From: Cryptomeria japonica
Lineage: Eukaryota > Streptophyta > Pinopsida > Cupressales > Cupressaceae
Direction: 5' to 3'
Length of the DNA stretch: 64,000 bases
Assembly (NCBI RefSeq): GCF_030272615.1
Contig: NC_081410.1
Location: 143,067,349 to 143,131,348, forward strand
The notes below the pieces were generated by a model, which was given only the letters and a program-made list of their open reading frames with translations, had not been told where the DNA came from and made no database searches. Shown here one piece after another: positions 11,300 to 23,213 of the stretch. The first letter of the stretch is position 1. Each line of letters begins with the position of its first letter. Made by a program: the position numbers and the translations under genes.

Positions 11300-13448
11300 G
11301 AATAAGTACATGTACCTCCTTCGGATGTCTACAAGACATACCAAAATACTTCACACAAGATGTAGATCTTTCATCCTTTAATGCTCCCACTATTGGAGCC
11401 TCTATAGGTGGCTTCTCTAATTCTTTCCTCACTAAAGGATGTGATTTTAGTTTTGATCTCACTCATAATATCAAGGATTCTTCATGTTCTCTAATATATG
11501 TCATACTTTGTTCCTTTGGCAACCCCTTCTTATTCACCCTTTATAAACTTTATTTCAAATTCTAGTCATAACATATAAGTGAGTCTTCACTTAACTATAC
11601 AAACCCTTATATTTAATTTGATAATTATTTCAGTGGAAAAGAGAATCCCCACCTCTTGGATGTTGTTCAATAATGCAACACATTTATATTGAGGTGATGA
11701 TTGATCATATTTGAACTATTCAACTATCTCTAGGGCCACTGCACTTGAATTATCAACCATTATAAATAAAATGTTATGAGAAAAATGAAAAATATTGACA
11801 ATATAAATAACCTTAAGAGGACATGAACATAGAAAAAGTGTAAATAAATAAATCCTACGATAAATAAAAAAAAAGATATAAACAAAAAATAATGAAAACA
11901 AATTTAAATGTTTTTTGAAAACTTAAAAACACTTATATTTGTTTTTGAAAAAAGAGGAAAAAAATATTTGAAAAAATCTCACACCTTTGATGGATAAAAT
12001 CTCCTTTGTGGCCCCTGTTGTAGCACATAGAAAATGTCTATTTTTTTTTCCTTTGAACGGTTAACTCTTTTGACTAGAGCTATGAACCAATGAGGCTACA
12101 TTTTTTATGGACCTCATCCTTAGTTGTTGGGATTAGTCCTAGGTTAGTTGAGTCAATTTTTTATTTCCTCTTTATCTCTCCTTCCTCCTCACCTCTCCTC
12201 TTTCCTCCTTACCTCTCCTCTTTGCTTGTCACTCATCTCCTTATCTCTTTTCTCCTTATCACTCATTTTGCCTTAGTCACTCATCTCATGGAATGTGAAC
12301 ATGAATTCCAACACAGTGGGTCCTACACCCAACTCCCTCATAGCTTGTGAACACAAACTCCAACATGGGGGCCCTACCTTTGACTCCTTCATAGAGTGGT
12401 GAGCTATCTATCTCCTCCATGGGACAAGCCGGTCTCAGGTGATATTCGAACACATGACCCAATATCAACACTAGGTGTGCAACTATTATTGCACTTCAAG
12501 GTTAACCCCACTCAACAAATGTCTTTGACTCCTTTGAAATTCTTCACTTTTGAAAGAAACTGACAAACTATACACAAATTCAAAAATGACACGTTGGTGA
12601 TATTGGTCATTTTTATGCTTTGTGATTATAAAATGGATAAAGAGAATTTAATAGATGGTCACTTTTAAAGTTGAGATTAATGATTTATAATTATAAATTT
12701 TATTAATTTTTTTTTAATGTTTTAAAAATATCTTTACACTTCCAAATTGTGCTTGTGCTTGTGGATTGCTTTAGGTACAACCATGCATGCTACATGAATC
12801 CTATTACAATTTTTTTTGGTCTACTTCAATTTCCACCTTATATCGATCCATGTTGTTTTCATTTGTAGCAAAGAAAAAAATAATGTAACTACTTATAAAT
12901 GCAACAAAGTTATGTTTCTTGTAAAATAGAAAAATAATGAATCCACGTAATATATATTCTTGAAACATAAATAAAGAGGATAAAAATTTGCATTATACAA
13001 TCACTTATTGGATCATAACCACGTGCATTTCATTACTAATTATTTTAATATAGGTTGAAGCTAGTTGAACTTAGTAAAAGAATGCTTCTTACATTTTCTT
13101 TTAGCTAACCTACATTTGTTTTCAATTATTTTATTAAATTATTGTTGATTGGGCTTGGGTCAATACAAATGTTGCCAATCCATCTATACACATTTTGATA
13201 GATTTAAGACATCTCTTCTCCCAATTTTTATTTAATTTGTATGTTAGTCAATTAATTACCCATCTTGCAATTTGAATATACATCTGAAGGTTGATGTGGG
13301 AAAAAAATATTGTATTGACAAATCGCTATTAGCTACAACATTGATTAGATTTTCTTTTTCAATTGACTTTTTTAGCAACATTATTTTAGTGCTTTAACCA
13401 TCATTATTATGGCCTTTGACTATGTTGATAAGTACAAGTACATACCTA
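11300..13448. other. AT-rich spacer with small repeats, no gene seen
   Basis: Long AT-rich stretch. It has an A-rich run (11830-11970), a pyrimidine-rich patch of CCTCTCCTCTTT-like words (12165-12260), and a diverged two-copy duplication with period 52 (12295-12343 and 12347-12394, each starting GTGAACA and ending TTCATAG or CTCATAG). No open frame showed a recognisable motif. Confidence 0.45.
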
Positions 13449-13648
13449 CTGTTGTATAGATGTTTTGCAATGTTATTGTAGCATCAGAAAATTGCAATCC
13501 TTGCAATTTTGACCACGTTTTAGGTCCTCACCCTAGTGACTACATATCCCTACTCAATTGGGACCCCTTTCTACATTATTCTTCCAAATCTCCTCCTATT
13601 TCAGCCCTTGTATCACCTTATGACCTTGTCCAAGCCCTAAAATAGGGC

Positions 13649-13675
13649 AGGACAGGGGCATGGCGCCCCTGTCCT
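13649..13675. repeat. Perfect 11-bp inverted repeat (hairpin)
   Basis: AGGACAGGGGC (13649-13659) pairs completely with GCCCCTGTCCT (13665-13675) across a 5-base loop, ATGGC. It is GC-rich in an AT-rich setting and lies about 120 bases upstream of a TATA box. Confidence 0.9.
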
Positions 13676-13793
13676 CCCTCTTTGATTGGCCCCAAAATGG
13701 GTCCATCCGACCCTTGGACCTAATTTGCTCTTCGGGATTTAGTTTCTCCTATGTTGGCATTTGGTGAGATGGAAATTAACCCTCCTAGGCAAG

Positions 13794-13801
13794 TATAAAA
13801 T
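13794..13801 (+). promoter_or_regulatory. TATA box in candidate LTR
   Basis: TATAAAAT followed by a pyrimidine-rich ACTTAATTCCCTC stretch, as expected for an LTR promoter on the plus strand. Position within the candidate LTR fits. Confidence 0.45.
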
Positions 13802-14690
13802 GAGACTTAATTCCCTCATTTGGCTAAGAAAAAAGAGAAGGAAGCAAGAATAAGTGAAATTCATGAGGAGGCCTTCATTATCGTCATCAAGCGTTCTAGC
13901 GTTCAAGTCTTCAAGCATTCATCAAGTTCTCTTCTCCTTCATGTGTCTTCTTCACTCATCCATTGGAGCAACATTGCAACATTCATTTGCAAGCATGTGT
14001 GTGTTAGGTTTTTTCATGTTACATTCCATTACATGCAACACTTGTGATTACATTCAAAAAGCAAAGCAACCATCATCAACAAATTGCAGATCTACAAGGT
14101 ATACATTTCCATTATTCACATTTAAGTATTTGCAATTACTTTCTTTCAAGGTTGATTCCTCAACCAGGGTTTGACTAAGGCAAACCCCTATTCACAACCC
14201 TTCTTCCCTTCTTTTATGTGTGCAGGTTGTAGGTGTGTGGTTGTAATTGCACATTTAGGCTTCATTTGCAAAGACAGAAAAACCCTTTTCAACTCGCAGA
14301 TTTTTCAGAGGACCGTGCATAACTTACATAGGGTCCCAACAACTTTTCTTTAGATTTACAAGGCCGATTCATATCAATATAAATATCTTAGATCCGAAGT
14401 TACAGTGTGATCCCAAATTGGTACCTCCTTATTTCATTCATTTTGTCTTCCTTTTTTGCATAGCCAACAAGTCAACATATCTATCTACAAAAGAGGACAA
14501 ATTAAATTCCAACACTTGCAATCCACTTAGCATTCACATCCTCATTTCCCTTGGATTTGGATCTAGTGGATTCAACCCCTCTTTTGAATGTAAAGTGCAT
14601 TTCTGCATCAAGTGAAAATCATCCTAGTGGTTTCCTATCCCTCCCCTAGGTGGGGAACCACTAGGGTCCAATTTTCCACTTTACATTTTG

Positions 14691-14705
14691 GTGACCCCGA
14701 CGTCT
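14691..14705 (+). other. Possible primer-binding site of a Gypsy element
   Basis: TTGGTGACCCCGACG comes right after the supposed LTR end. It has the TGG start expected of a sequence complementary to a tRNA 3' CCA. The tRNA was not identified. Confidence 0.35.
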
Positions 14706-15553
14706 TACATCTTAATTCTGATTTCTTATTATTAGATTTGAATGATTGCAATTTGAATTTCAAATTTTCATTTCCAAGTTTTATCTTTTGGCAAATTTTA
14801 GAGGTCAATTGCATAAAACCCTAATTTTTTATTTCAAGGAAATTAAGCTTGTGAAGTATAGAATTTTAGTTGCTTGTTTCAAATCTGATTTCTATTTCAA
14901 AATTGAAATTCAAATATGTCTTTTCATTATGAAAAATAAGTGGTTAAACAACACAACCCTAATTTTAAAGAATCTCTTCTTTAGCCTTTGATTGCTGATT
15001 TGACCTATCTAGACATCTCCAAATCAGTTGTTTTTTGGGATTTTATAATTAAATAATAATTTCTATCATCCTTGAAAATTTTGAAAAAAGTTGGTCGGAC
15101 TGTGCATAACTTACGCACGGTCCCTAGCTTTTTTCTTGAAATTTCGGGAGTCAGAATTGACTGTATTTTTTTGCTTAAATCTAGGAAATTGGCATACTTT
15201 ATCAATTTTAACACCTCTTAAGGTCGAAAACAAATTCAAATTTCAACACTCTCAACTTTTAAATTAATTTTCATAGAAGGGTCCTAATTTTAGATCTTCT
15301 TTTTTAGCAAATTAAGATTTTAGTTAAGAGACTATCAATGGCAATCAATGGATTAGATTTATTTTCTATTTCACATATGATTACATTGTTTTTAACATAT
15401 ATTTATTACAATCTTGTATTGGATAAAGACTTCATTCATTTCATGTTGCTTCTTTTCATTCATAACACTTTTTCATATTGTCTTGTTAAGATTTCAAAAT
15501 CATTTCCTTTTCAATTTGATCTCAAAGCTTTCATGTATCATTTATGATGTATT
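14706..15553. other. Leader region between candidate primer-binding site and gag
   Basis: AT-rich sequence without a clear frame. At 15097-15124 it carries a second copy of a dyad motif also present inside the candidate LTR at 14310-14337. Confidence 0.35.
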
Positions 15554-16723
15554 ATGGTGATGTTATTAATAAAATTCATTTCATATGTTAATCACCTTAA
15601 GGCTTTTGTAGATCCCAATCTTAGAGATCCCAATCCTTGCACCTCTCCTAGGGTATCTTGTGTGAATGAGATGAGAGTTAATGCTTCCACCAATGATCTT
15701 TTTAAAAGAGAGCAAGCATTGGAAAAAAACATGGGCCCATCTTATTCTCATACACATACCCTTGAGCAAAGGGGGCAAAATCAAAATATTAACATTCTTA
15801 CGTCTTTACACCCTCTTTATTCTCCTAGGACCTATCTTGATTCTTCAACATCAAGATATATGTAGAGAGGATGATGTTATGCATTTTATTGATGATCTTT
15901 CTCCTCACATAGAAATAAGTAAAAATGAGCCTTTAGATAATGAAGATGTTCATTCCCAATCTCCCAAAAAGGATAAGCATGATGAAAGAAAGTAGAATAT
16001 CCCTTCACATGATATTTCTTCTTCATCTACAAATCCTTTTATTCCCCCTTACACATCAGATTTCAAAGAAATTCATGATCATATTCCCCCACCTAGTCAT
16101 TTACAACATTCTTATAGTTGTGGCTTTCATATAATAACAAAACAAGGTTTTAGAGGACAAGGACTTGGGAAGTTTGAAAAAGGAATTTGTGTCCCTATAA
16201 ATCCTCCCACACAAGCTACTACAAAAGGCCTAGGAAAGGAGACTCCTCTCCCTATGGGTGAACTCCTTAGGCTCCAAAACTTTCAAAATCATCTCCAAAT
16301 ACAATAAATCATAAGAGCCCACAAGAATGCTTCTTCTTCAAAACGTCCTTTTTGCTCATTTCATCAAACCCACGATCACAATGCCGATGATTGCCCTAAT
16401 TTTCAGAAATATATTCAAGAAGGCATAGACGATGGAACAATTAGAATCGTGAATAATGATCCTTCTTATTATAACAATTTTTCTCCTCCATGTCAAGAAG
16501 ATTAATTAAAACATATTTATTGAATCCCAAAAGACTAGCTACAATAATCTGTCGGAGATTTAAATATGATAAGAACATTTCCTTTCCTCCTAAAAAGGAG
16601 TACAACAATCTTGAGCAAGTGAAAGGTGACGAATATTGCATTTTTCATCATTCATATTCACATTCTCTTGGAAAATGTTATGCATTTAACAAAGTTGTTC
16701 AAAAGCAATATGATCTTGCATGA
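15554..16723 (+). pseudogene. Ty3/Gypsy gag(-protease) remnant with G-patch and CHHC motifs
   Basis: Several frames in order resemble the N-terminal half of a plant Gypsy polyprotein. A G-patch-like segment lies near 16130-16235 (ITKQGFRGQGLGKFEKG, then ATTKGLGKE). A zinc-binding-like segment lies near 16345-16430 (CSFHQTHDHNADDCPNF), and a second near 16632-16700 (CIFHHSYSHSLGKCYAF). Stops at 15863, 15993 and 16304 and frame changes show it is broken. It follows the candidate LTR and primer-binding site on the same strand. No reverse transcriptase in this orientation follows, because the next coding DNA is the minus-strand Gypsy pol. Confidence 0.6.
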
Positions 16724-16985
16724 ATTTGTCTTACAATAGATCTAGTTGTATTTATTGACAAAAACATAGTGCCTTAGCACTTCTTTTCTCTTCATGTTTC
16801 TCTTCACCCTATGACATAAGTAGCCAACTTAATTGGGGGCTCTTTATCATTTGTGATGGTGTTATTTCAATTTTAAATACCTTGGGGTAGAATCATCAAG
16901 TTCACTTCCCTTCTTATTTCTATGTATTTATCTCTATCTTTGTGCATATTCACTATTAGATCTCCTTTCTTGCATAGAGTTATTC
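16724..16985. other. Junction between two Gypsy remnants
   Basis: Short stretch between the plus-strand gag and the minus-strand pol. AATTGGGGGCTC near 16829 is purine-rich and could be an old polypurine tract, but nothing else supports this. Confidence 0.25.
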
Positions 16986-18838
16986 TTATGTGAGCATATA
17001 ACTGTTCTTTGGTTTTACTCTTTGCTTAGAGAGGAGCATCTTTAATGAGTAATCCACTTCTTCTCTTGCCTTCATTCTCTTCGAAAACTTACCTCTTCTA
17101 TGGTTTCGGTTATTCACAAGTTGGTACCAAGGTGAACTAGGACCAACAATGTCACACATGAATTCAAACTGGGTAACTTGAAAAGTAGGTATTAGTAGTT
17201 GTTTTACTAAGAACTTGCATTGTTGAACATTTTGTGGCATATCAAGGAGTGAGCCAATTATGGCCCTTGCATCAATAGATTTATTTTGAATTATTGGAAC
17301 TTGGTTGAACTTGATATTGCCAAAATGAGAATTAAGATATTTGACCAAATTCTTGTAGGATAAGAGATTTTCATCATTTTCTTCATATTCACCATTTACT
17401 TGTCAAATGACTAACTAAGAATCCCCACATACTTTAAAATTTCCAATTTTCCATTGTACAACCATCCTAAGTCTTATGATTAGGGCTTCATATTCTACAA
17501 TATTGTTTGTACATTGGAATACCATTTTTAGGACTTAAGGATAGCATCCCCTTGTGGTGTGGTGAATAAAATTCTCATTCTTGAACCATATTGGGTATGA
17601 GATCCATAAAAATACATTTTACATTCATTGGATGGTAATATTTTGAAATCGACTCATTACAAAAGTTTGTTAGAAGCAGATGGTCGACTAGAATAGTATG
17701 TCAAACTCAATGAGAATAATCACCCATTTAGCTAATCTACCTACAAGAACTGTCTTTTTTTGGAGATATTTTAAGGGGTCTATCTTTGCTATTATCTGTA
17801 TTTTAGGATTCAACAACATATAGTGCTCAAGTTTCTAAACAACAAAGATGACAACTAAAATTCTCTTTCAATTGAGGTATAATTGAGCTCATACCCTATA
17901 AGGGTTCTACTGATGTAGTAGATAGCCCTTTCTTTACCTTCTTCATTGTGTTGCACGAGAAGAGATTCTAAGGATGATGTTGTAGCTAAGACATATAGGA
18001 TCAAATGTTTGCCTTCAATGGGAGCCATTAAAATTAGTGGAGATAGAAGATAGTCTTTGAGTAATTGAAGTGCTTGTTGGCATTGCACTGTCCACTTGAA
18101 AGGAACACCCTTACTAAAAAGATGTTGAAATGGGTGACATTTATCCACATGCTAGGCAATGAACCAATGGATAGATTGCAGTTTTTCTTATAAACTTCCT
18201 TGTTGATTGAGATTGGAAGGAGGAGGCATGTGAGATATTGCTTTGACCTTTGCGGGATCCACTTCAATGCCTCAATGAGAACATATGTAACCAAGGAGAT
18301 TTCTTGATATAAACCCCCAAAAACACTTTTTTAGGGTTCAATTTGACTTCATACTCCTCTAATTTATTAAAGATCACATCTAAAGTGGCAAGATGAGTGT
18401 CCTTGGTGAGTGATTTAGACAACATGTCATCTACATAATGTTCTATTAAGATACACATGTAATTATGAAAAAATGTTGTCATGGCTCTTTGGTAAGTTGC
18501 TCCTACATTTTTTAGACCAAGGGGAATTGCATTCCAACAATATGTTCCCCAGACACAAGTAAAGGTTATTTTTTGTTGTTCTTTAGGAGCTATTCTTATT
18601 TGATTATAACTTGAAAAGTTGTCCATCAATGACAATATTTCATATCCAGTTGTAAGATCCACAATGATATCTATGTTGGGTAGTGGACAATCATCCTTAG
18701 GGCATACTTTATTTCAATCTTTGAAGTCAATACATATCATGATGTCCCCATTTGGTTTTGTAACATATACCAGATTTGAAATCCATTCAACATAATCTAT
18801 TGGTATGATAAAGCTAACATCTAACAATTTCTTGAGCT
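16986..18838 (-). pseudogene. Ty3/Gypsy pol remnant: reverse transcriptase and RNase H (C-terminal part)
   Basis: On the minus strand the reverse transcriptase reads from 18838 downward: DYVEWISNLVYVTKPNGD, then LTTGYEILSLMDNFSSYNQI, FTCVWGTYCWNAIPLGLKN, and the catalytic YVDD near 18425-18440. The connection and RNase H-like part follows at 18148-17855 (MDKCHPFQHLFSKGVPFKW, KERAIYYISRTLIGYELNY). RNase H sequence continues to about 17340 (IVEYEALI), and its C-terminal tail to 16986 (NIKFNQVPIIQNKSIDARA). Stops and frameshifts break it. It is the continuation of 20323-21400, from which it is cut by the solo LTR at 18844-20317. Confidence 0.85.
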
Positions 18839-18843
18839 TAACC
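18839..18843. repeat. 5-bp target site duplication (left)
   Basis: TAACC immediately precedes the TG of the solo LTR. It is repeated at 20318-20322, immediately after its CA. Confidence 0.85.
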
Positions 18844-20317
18844 TGTAGACGTATAAAAATGACCACATTCTTAAATGAATATTTTATGTTCATTTTATTC
18901 TCATTCCTCTATTTAGTTAAATCTAATTTAATTAAATCATCTATATTCCTCTATTTGATTAAATAAATTATTCAATTTATTTATTTAAATTCACTTAAGT
19001 CCTTCACATCATTTAATTGAATAAATAATTTTATTTAATTAAATCCCTTCTCTCTACTTTTAATTAAATTTACATTTAATTAAATAGTTCACCCCAAATA
19101 AATAATTCTAATTTATTTAATCCTCCACTTGCAACCACAATTGAAATAAATTAATTTTATTTTAATTAATTCTATTTTCCCCACCCACTTGCAAAATCCT
19201 ACATTTCCCACTTGCCTCTTAACCCTCTTTCTAGATTCTTCTAGAACCTATCTAATCCTAATCAACTAGCCTAAACCCTTTAATTATCCCCTTTCCCTAA
19301 ATTTGAGGATGTCACTTCTCAAATTTGGAGTAAAGTCTTCCAAAGGCATTAAAGCATTTATGCCTTCAACAAGCTAACCTGTTGAGTACCCCCAAATTTG
19401 GAAGGACTCCTACAAATTTGTCCCCAAAGTGTTCCAAACCATTAATGATTAACTAACCCTTTGTGGCATGGTTGGAGACTTTTTTCCTAAACTTAACCCT
19501 CATCTAACCCAGGAGTCTTATCAGGCATTCATTGCTTTGACCATGGTTTTCCCTTTAACCCTTGCACAAGAGTTTACCCCTTGGGTAAAAGCTTTATCCA
19601 AAGAGTAATCTTAACCTAACCTTAATCCTTACCTCCTAAGGTAACCATGAGGTCTTCTTAGGCATTTAATGTTTCTTACATCCCCTCTCAAGCAGTCTTA
19701 TGTTGACAAGTGTCACCATTGCATTGGTGAGAATTGCATACATGGATTGATAACTTTCAATCCTGACCCTTGATGAGATAATCCAATCCTGACCATCCAT
19801 TGCTTTTTTTCTCCTATAAATAGAGCCCTCATCCATCCATTTTATAATCCAAGTCTTTAGTATCATACTTATACTCATTTTTAGCAATCATATTAGCCTC
19901 TCTTTGTAATAGAAATAAATATAATAAACATTTTAGAAGCATTTCTATCATCTTAGTTTAAATCATATAACTAGTATATCATGTTAGGATAGTATTTCAC
20001 TAATCTTGTCATCTTATCATCTAGTTTATTTCATTTTTTAAGAATCATGCATCGCTAGGATGCATTCACACTAAATTTGATCTAGAGAATCCCTCATTCT
20101 TACATTTGTCATCCCTAAGTCACTTTGCTCAATAATCTGAGAGCAAAGGTATTGGCTTGAGAGATCTTGTGAGATAGAGAACAATGGAACACCCCTTGGG
20201 AAGTCGATCTATTCTACATAGCTCCATAACTTGCACCAAGAGTCCCATTGGTGTGTGCGCAAGTCTTTGAATAATTTTCATAAATTCAGTTTCATTGAAC
20301 CGCTTTTCCTGCATACA
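18844..20317 (+). mobile_element. Solo LTR (1,474 bp) of a Gypsy-type element
   Basis: Begins TGTAGACG and ends CCTGCATACA, flanked by the identical 5-bp duplication TAACC, so this is a complete LTR left after recombination between two LTRs. A TATA box TATAAATAG lies at 19815-19823, and an AATAAATATAATAAAC polyadenylation-like stretch near 19912. The first 350 bases are dense in ATTTAATTAAAT words. The 3' part matches 1-252 of this window, so the family is present at least twice. It interrupts a minus-strand Gypsy reverse transcriptase gene, whose two halves read on from each other across it. Confidence 0.9.
19815..19823 (+). promoter_or_regulatory. LTR TATA box
   Basis: TATAAATAG in the 3' half of the solo LTR, followed about 90 bases later by an AATAAA-rich stretch. 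This is the usual promoter then polyadenylation-signal order of plant LTRs. Confidence 0.6.
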
Positions 20318-20322
20318 TAACC
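20318..20322. repeat. 5-bp target site duplication (right)
   Basis: TAACC, matching 18839-18843 exactly. Confidence 0.85.
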
Positions 20323-21400
20323 TATAGAAATAAAGCAATATGAGTGTGCATTTTCTCAACTTTTGTTTCATTGGTTTGACACCCAAATGAAGTGTCATAT
20401 GATGTAGAACCAACTTAGGATCTAATCTCGACATATTTGCATATGACAATGCAAAATTAATTTGTTTTTCCAAAAAGGATTCGATGAATTTTGCCTTCTC
20501 CATTTTTGACAATGAAGCTACAAAATGAATTATCTTTGGATTCTTAGTTGTGTTGATATTAACTTCTTGAGTCTTCTCCACTAGATTTATAGATTTTTCT
20601 TGATTGCTCAAACATATGTCCAATCTTCCATCCTTGGTGCCTCGTAGAGGATTTCACCCTCAGATATGTCTTTTGTTTTTACTTTTTCATTGTCTAAAGG
20701 CACCTTTCAATTTTCACCATAAGACCTATTAATTTTATTTTATTTATTTATTTTAACTAGAAGATGGAGTTGACTCCTCAAAATAAGTAGTTGCATCCAA
20801 ATCTATGAAGAAACCACTTTGTGATCACTTAATGGTATACCTTCTCTAAGTTCAAAAAACTCATTGATTGCTTCATTGTTTCCAAAAATGTCCAAACTCG
20901 ATGGTCCTCGCCAGTTCCAATCCAAAAGGTCAATGTATACTAGGGGCATGTTATCACTAGTATTGCCAAAGGATTGGGATGTAGTTATTAGGGTAAAGAC
21001 TGAGGTGTAATCAATATCCTAGAAGGTTTCTATTCATGCTTGACTATTCATATGTTTGGTTTCACAAGGGGGAATGGAATTTTCAATTGACGAAGAATCA
21101 AATTCTTGAAAAGTTTTGTCCAATTCATAACTGGTAGATGTATATGAATCCAAGTCCCATTCATTAGAGTATGTTTTAACATATTTTTCATTACATATCT
21201 TTTCATCTTCAAAGGTACTTACCTCTTCATGCAAGGGTAACTTAGTACTAAGAGCCTTCAACACCAATGGTACACACCCAAGCCCTTTGTGCTTTGGTTG
21301 ATTTTTAGGCAAAATGGATTCTATCACACCTTGTTTCTATGTTCCAAGGCCATTATGTCCATCATATCCTTTATTTTGCATGATAGTGATTCTTTTTCCA
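20323..21400 (-). pseudogene. Ty3/Gypsy pol remnant: G-patch region and reverse transcriptase N-terminus
   Basis: Minus-strand continuation of the Gypsy pol. At 21395-21290 it reads a G-patch-like segment with one in-frame stop (TIMQNKGYDGHNGLGT, then KQGVIESILP and HKGLGCVP). An acidic linker follows (21327-21034), and then 20623-20340 with LDPKLVLHHMTLHLGVKPMK and QKLRKC, the usual run-up to the reverse transcriptase. The reading breaks at 20322, where the solo LTR starts (seen from this strand), and resumes at 18838. Its upstream part stops near 21400, where the LINE begins. Confidence 0.75.
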
Positions 21401-21452
21401 TATTTTTAAAGAGGTAACTACATAGGAGGTACGAAAGACAACCAAAGTGGCA

Positions 21453-23110
21453 ATGGGAGAGCTTGGAGGAGCAGGAAGCAACAATGGGAGAATTCAAAAT
21501 TCAAATTCTCTGCAAGGCGGGAACTTTGGTCCCAATGGTGCGAGCGGCCAGATCAAAGTAGCTGGCCCCATAGGGGAGAAGGATAAGCCTCTGGACATCC
21601 CAGAGGCTGTTGACATCCCATAGAATGGTGGTACTCTGCTAGAGAAGAAGAGGTTTCCTCAGGGATTTTGGGGGAGGGGTCCAGCGAGGGGCCCATCCCA
21701 CGTGATGAGACCTTGGAGAGTGGAAAAGAAACCAAAAAATGGTCTTCCCTTTTTGGTACTAAACCATCTGGTAAATCCTCTTTACCTCCTGTCAAGAATA
21801 TTTCTGATCCCTCTAGTGGAAAGTTCGCTATCTCTAATCCTGATTTGTTTCTGGATCATAATATAAATAGTATGGCGAATTCCTTGGTTGGCAAATTTAT
21901 GGGGTCGTGTCCTAATATCAAATTTGTTAGGGCTTATGTCAAACGAAAATGGGCCCTGAAGGGTAATGTTGAAATCTCAGCTTTACCGAAAGGACTCTTG
22001 TCTTTTACTTTCTCATGTGAAGAAGATAAACTAAGAATACTATGTGGGAGTCCCTGGATGGTAGGAAAGACAGCTTTGGTACTTCGAAAATGGCATCCGA
22101 ACTTAAACATGAATGACTCTCTTTTGGCACAAGTCCCAGTATGGGTAAAGCTACCAGGTTTGCCTCTTGAATATTGGGCAGAAAGCATCTTCTCAGGAAT
22201 TACAAGCGCCTTTGGTGAACTTCTCTCCATAGACCCAGTCACAGCTTCAAAAGGAGACTCACTCGTGCTAGGTTTTGTGTAGGAATAGCTCATGACACAG
22301 ATATGCTAGAACAGATAGATCTATTGTCAAAGCTGGGAACATGGAAACAACAAATTGAATATGAATATATCCCCTTTGCTTGCTTCCATTGTAAAAAAGT
22401 AGGTCACTGGGCAAAATCTTATCCAACCAAGCCGAAAGTTGAGTTCAAGCAGTCTAAACCTCAGACTGAAAATCAAAAGGTTCCAGAAAAAATGGTACGG
22501 CAAGTTAAAAACTCAGAGAATAAGGAAGCAGACTATAATCACTTTGACCCATTGGGGGAGAATAAGGAAGTATCCTCAACTTTTGTCTCTAGCCCTTTAA
22601 TCTAGGAAGCAGTGAAAAATGACTCTACCAAAGTTAGCAACCTTGTAACAACTCAAACAGAGGAACAGAAAAATCAAACTGAATCTTCAGATAACATAGC
22701 TAAAGTGGTAGTTGATACTTATGCGAGAAAGGAACAACAAGAGAAAGATTACCAACCTGAGCAAGGGGAGATCCCTGGATCCCAAGAAGAAAAGACCGAC
22801 TCTTCATTGCTCATGACAAGCTCTGAAATGCAAGAAGCCCAAAAATGTGCAATACTGGGTATGAACCTATTGAACTCAGACCAGAACTCAAAAATAGTTA
22901 ATAGTGATTCAAATACTTCCAGCATCCCTAACTGGGGTAATGAAGATGGAATTTCCAAAATCCTTTGTAACCCGGAAGTGGCTCCTGAGATAGAAGCAGA
23001 GTGGAAGATACCAAAACATAGAAACAAGAAAGGAACTACTCCCTCGGCTTCTCATCTAAGGAAATCCAACAAAATAGCTCAAGTTGATGTTGGGTATATC
23101 TCCTCTTCCC
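21453..23110 (+). pseudogene. LINE ORF1 (DUF4283-like, CCHC knuckle) remnant
   Basis: Start chosen at ATG 21453 (MGELGGAGSNNGRIQNSNS), which reads Gly-rich for about 55 codons to a TAG. A frame change leads to 21668-22282, the DUF4283-type RNA-binding region (MANSLVGKFMGSCPN, VWVKLPGLPLEYWAE). Past a stop at 22280, 22303-22605 carries the knuckle CFHCKKVGHWAKSY near 22380-22422. The last cysteine of C-x2-C-x4-H-x4-C has become Tyr. A Gln/Ser/Glu-rich tail runs to 23116. In plant LINEs this protein packages the RNA. It lies 5' of the endonuclease ORF as in a complete element. Confidence 0.8.
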
Positions 23111-23213
23111 TAGTTTGACCCTCTAACCATAGAGTCAGATACAAGGAGGCTAGTAAGAACATTGCAGATGGGACCCAGAAAACTCTTAAGGAGTTAGGAA
23201 TCAGTAAGTAGCT

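Larger units (their letters stand above)
13449..14688 (+). repeat. Candidate Gypsy LTR upstream of the gag remnant
   Basis: The supposed ends are TGTTGTATAG at 13449 and TTTACA at 14688, set only by context. Inside is a good TATA box, TATAAAAT at 13794-13801, and a strong perfect hairpin at 13649-13675. Just past the end, 14691-14705 reads TTGGTGACCCCGACG, which looks like a primer-binding site, and gag-like frames begin about 900 bases later. No second LTR copy was found, so the boundaries remain tentative. Confidence 0.35.

Noticed and set aside
12420-12520. SINE or tRNA-like box (ATTCGAACACATGACC)
   Set aside because: A B-box-like word is present, but no A box, no poly(A) and no repeat partner in the window.
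21934-22293. Minus-strand frame opposite LINE ORF1
   Set aside because: Shadow of the DUF4283-type region.
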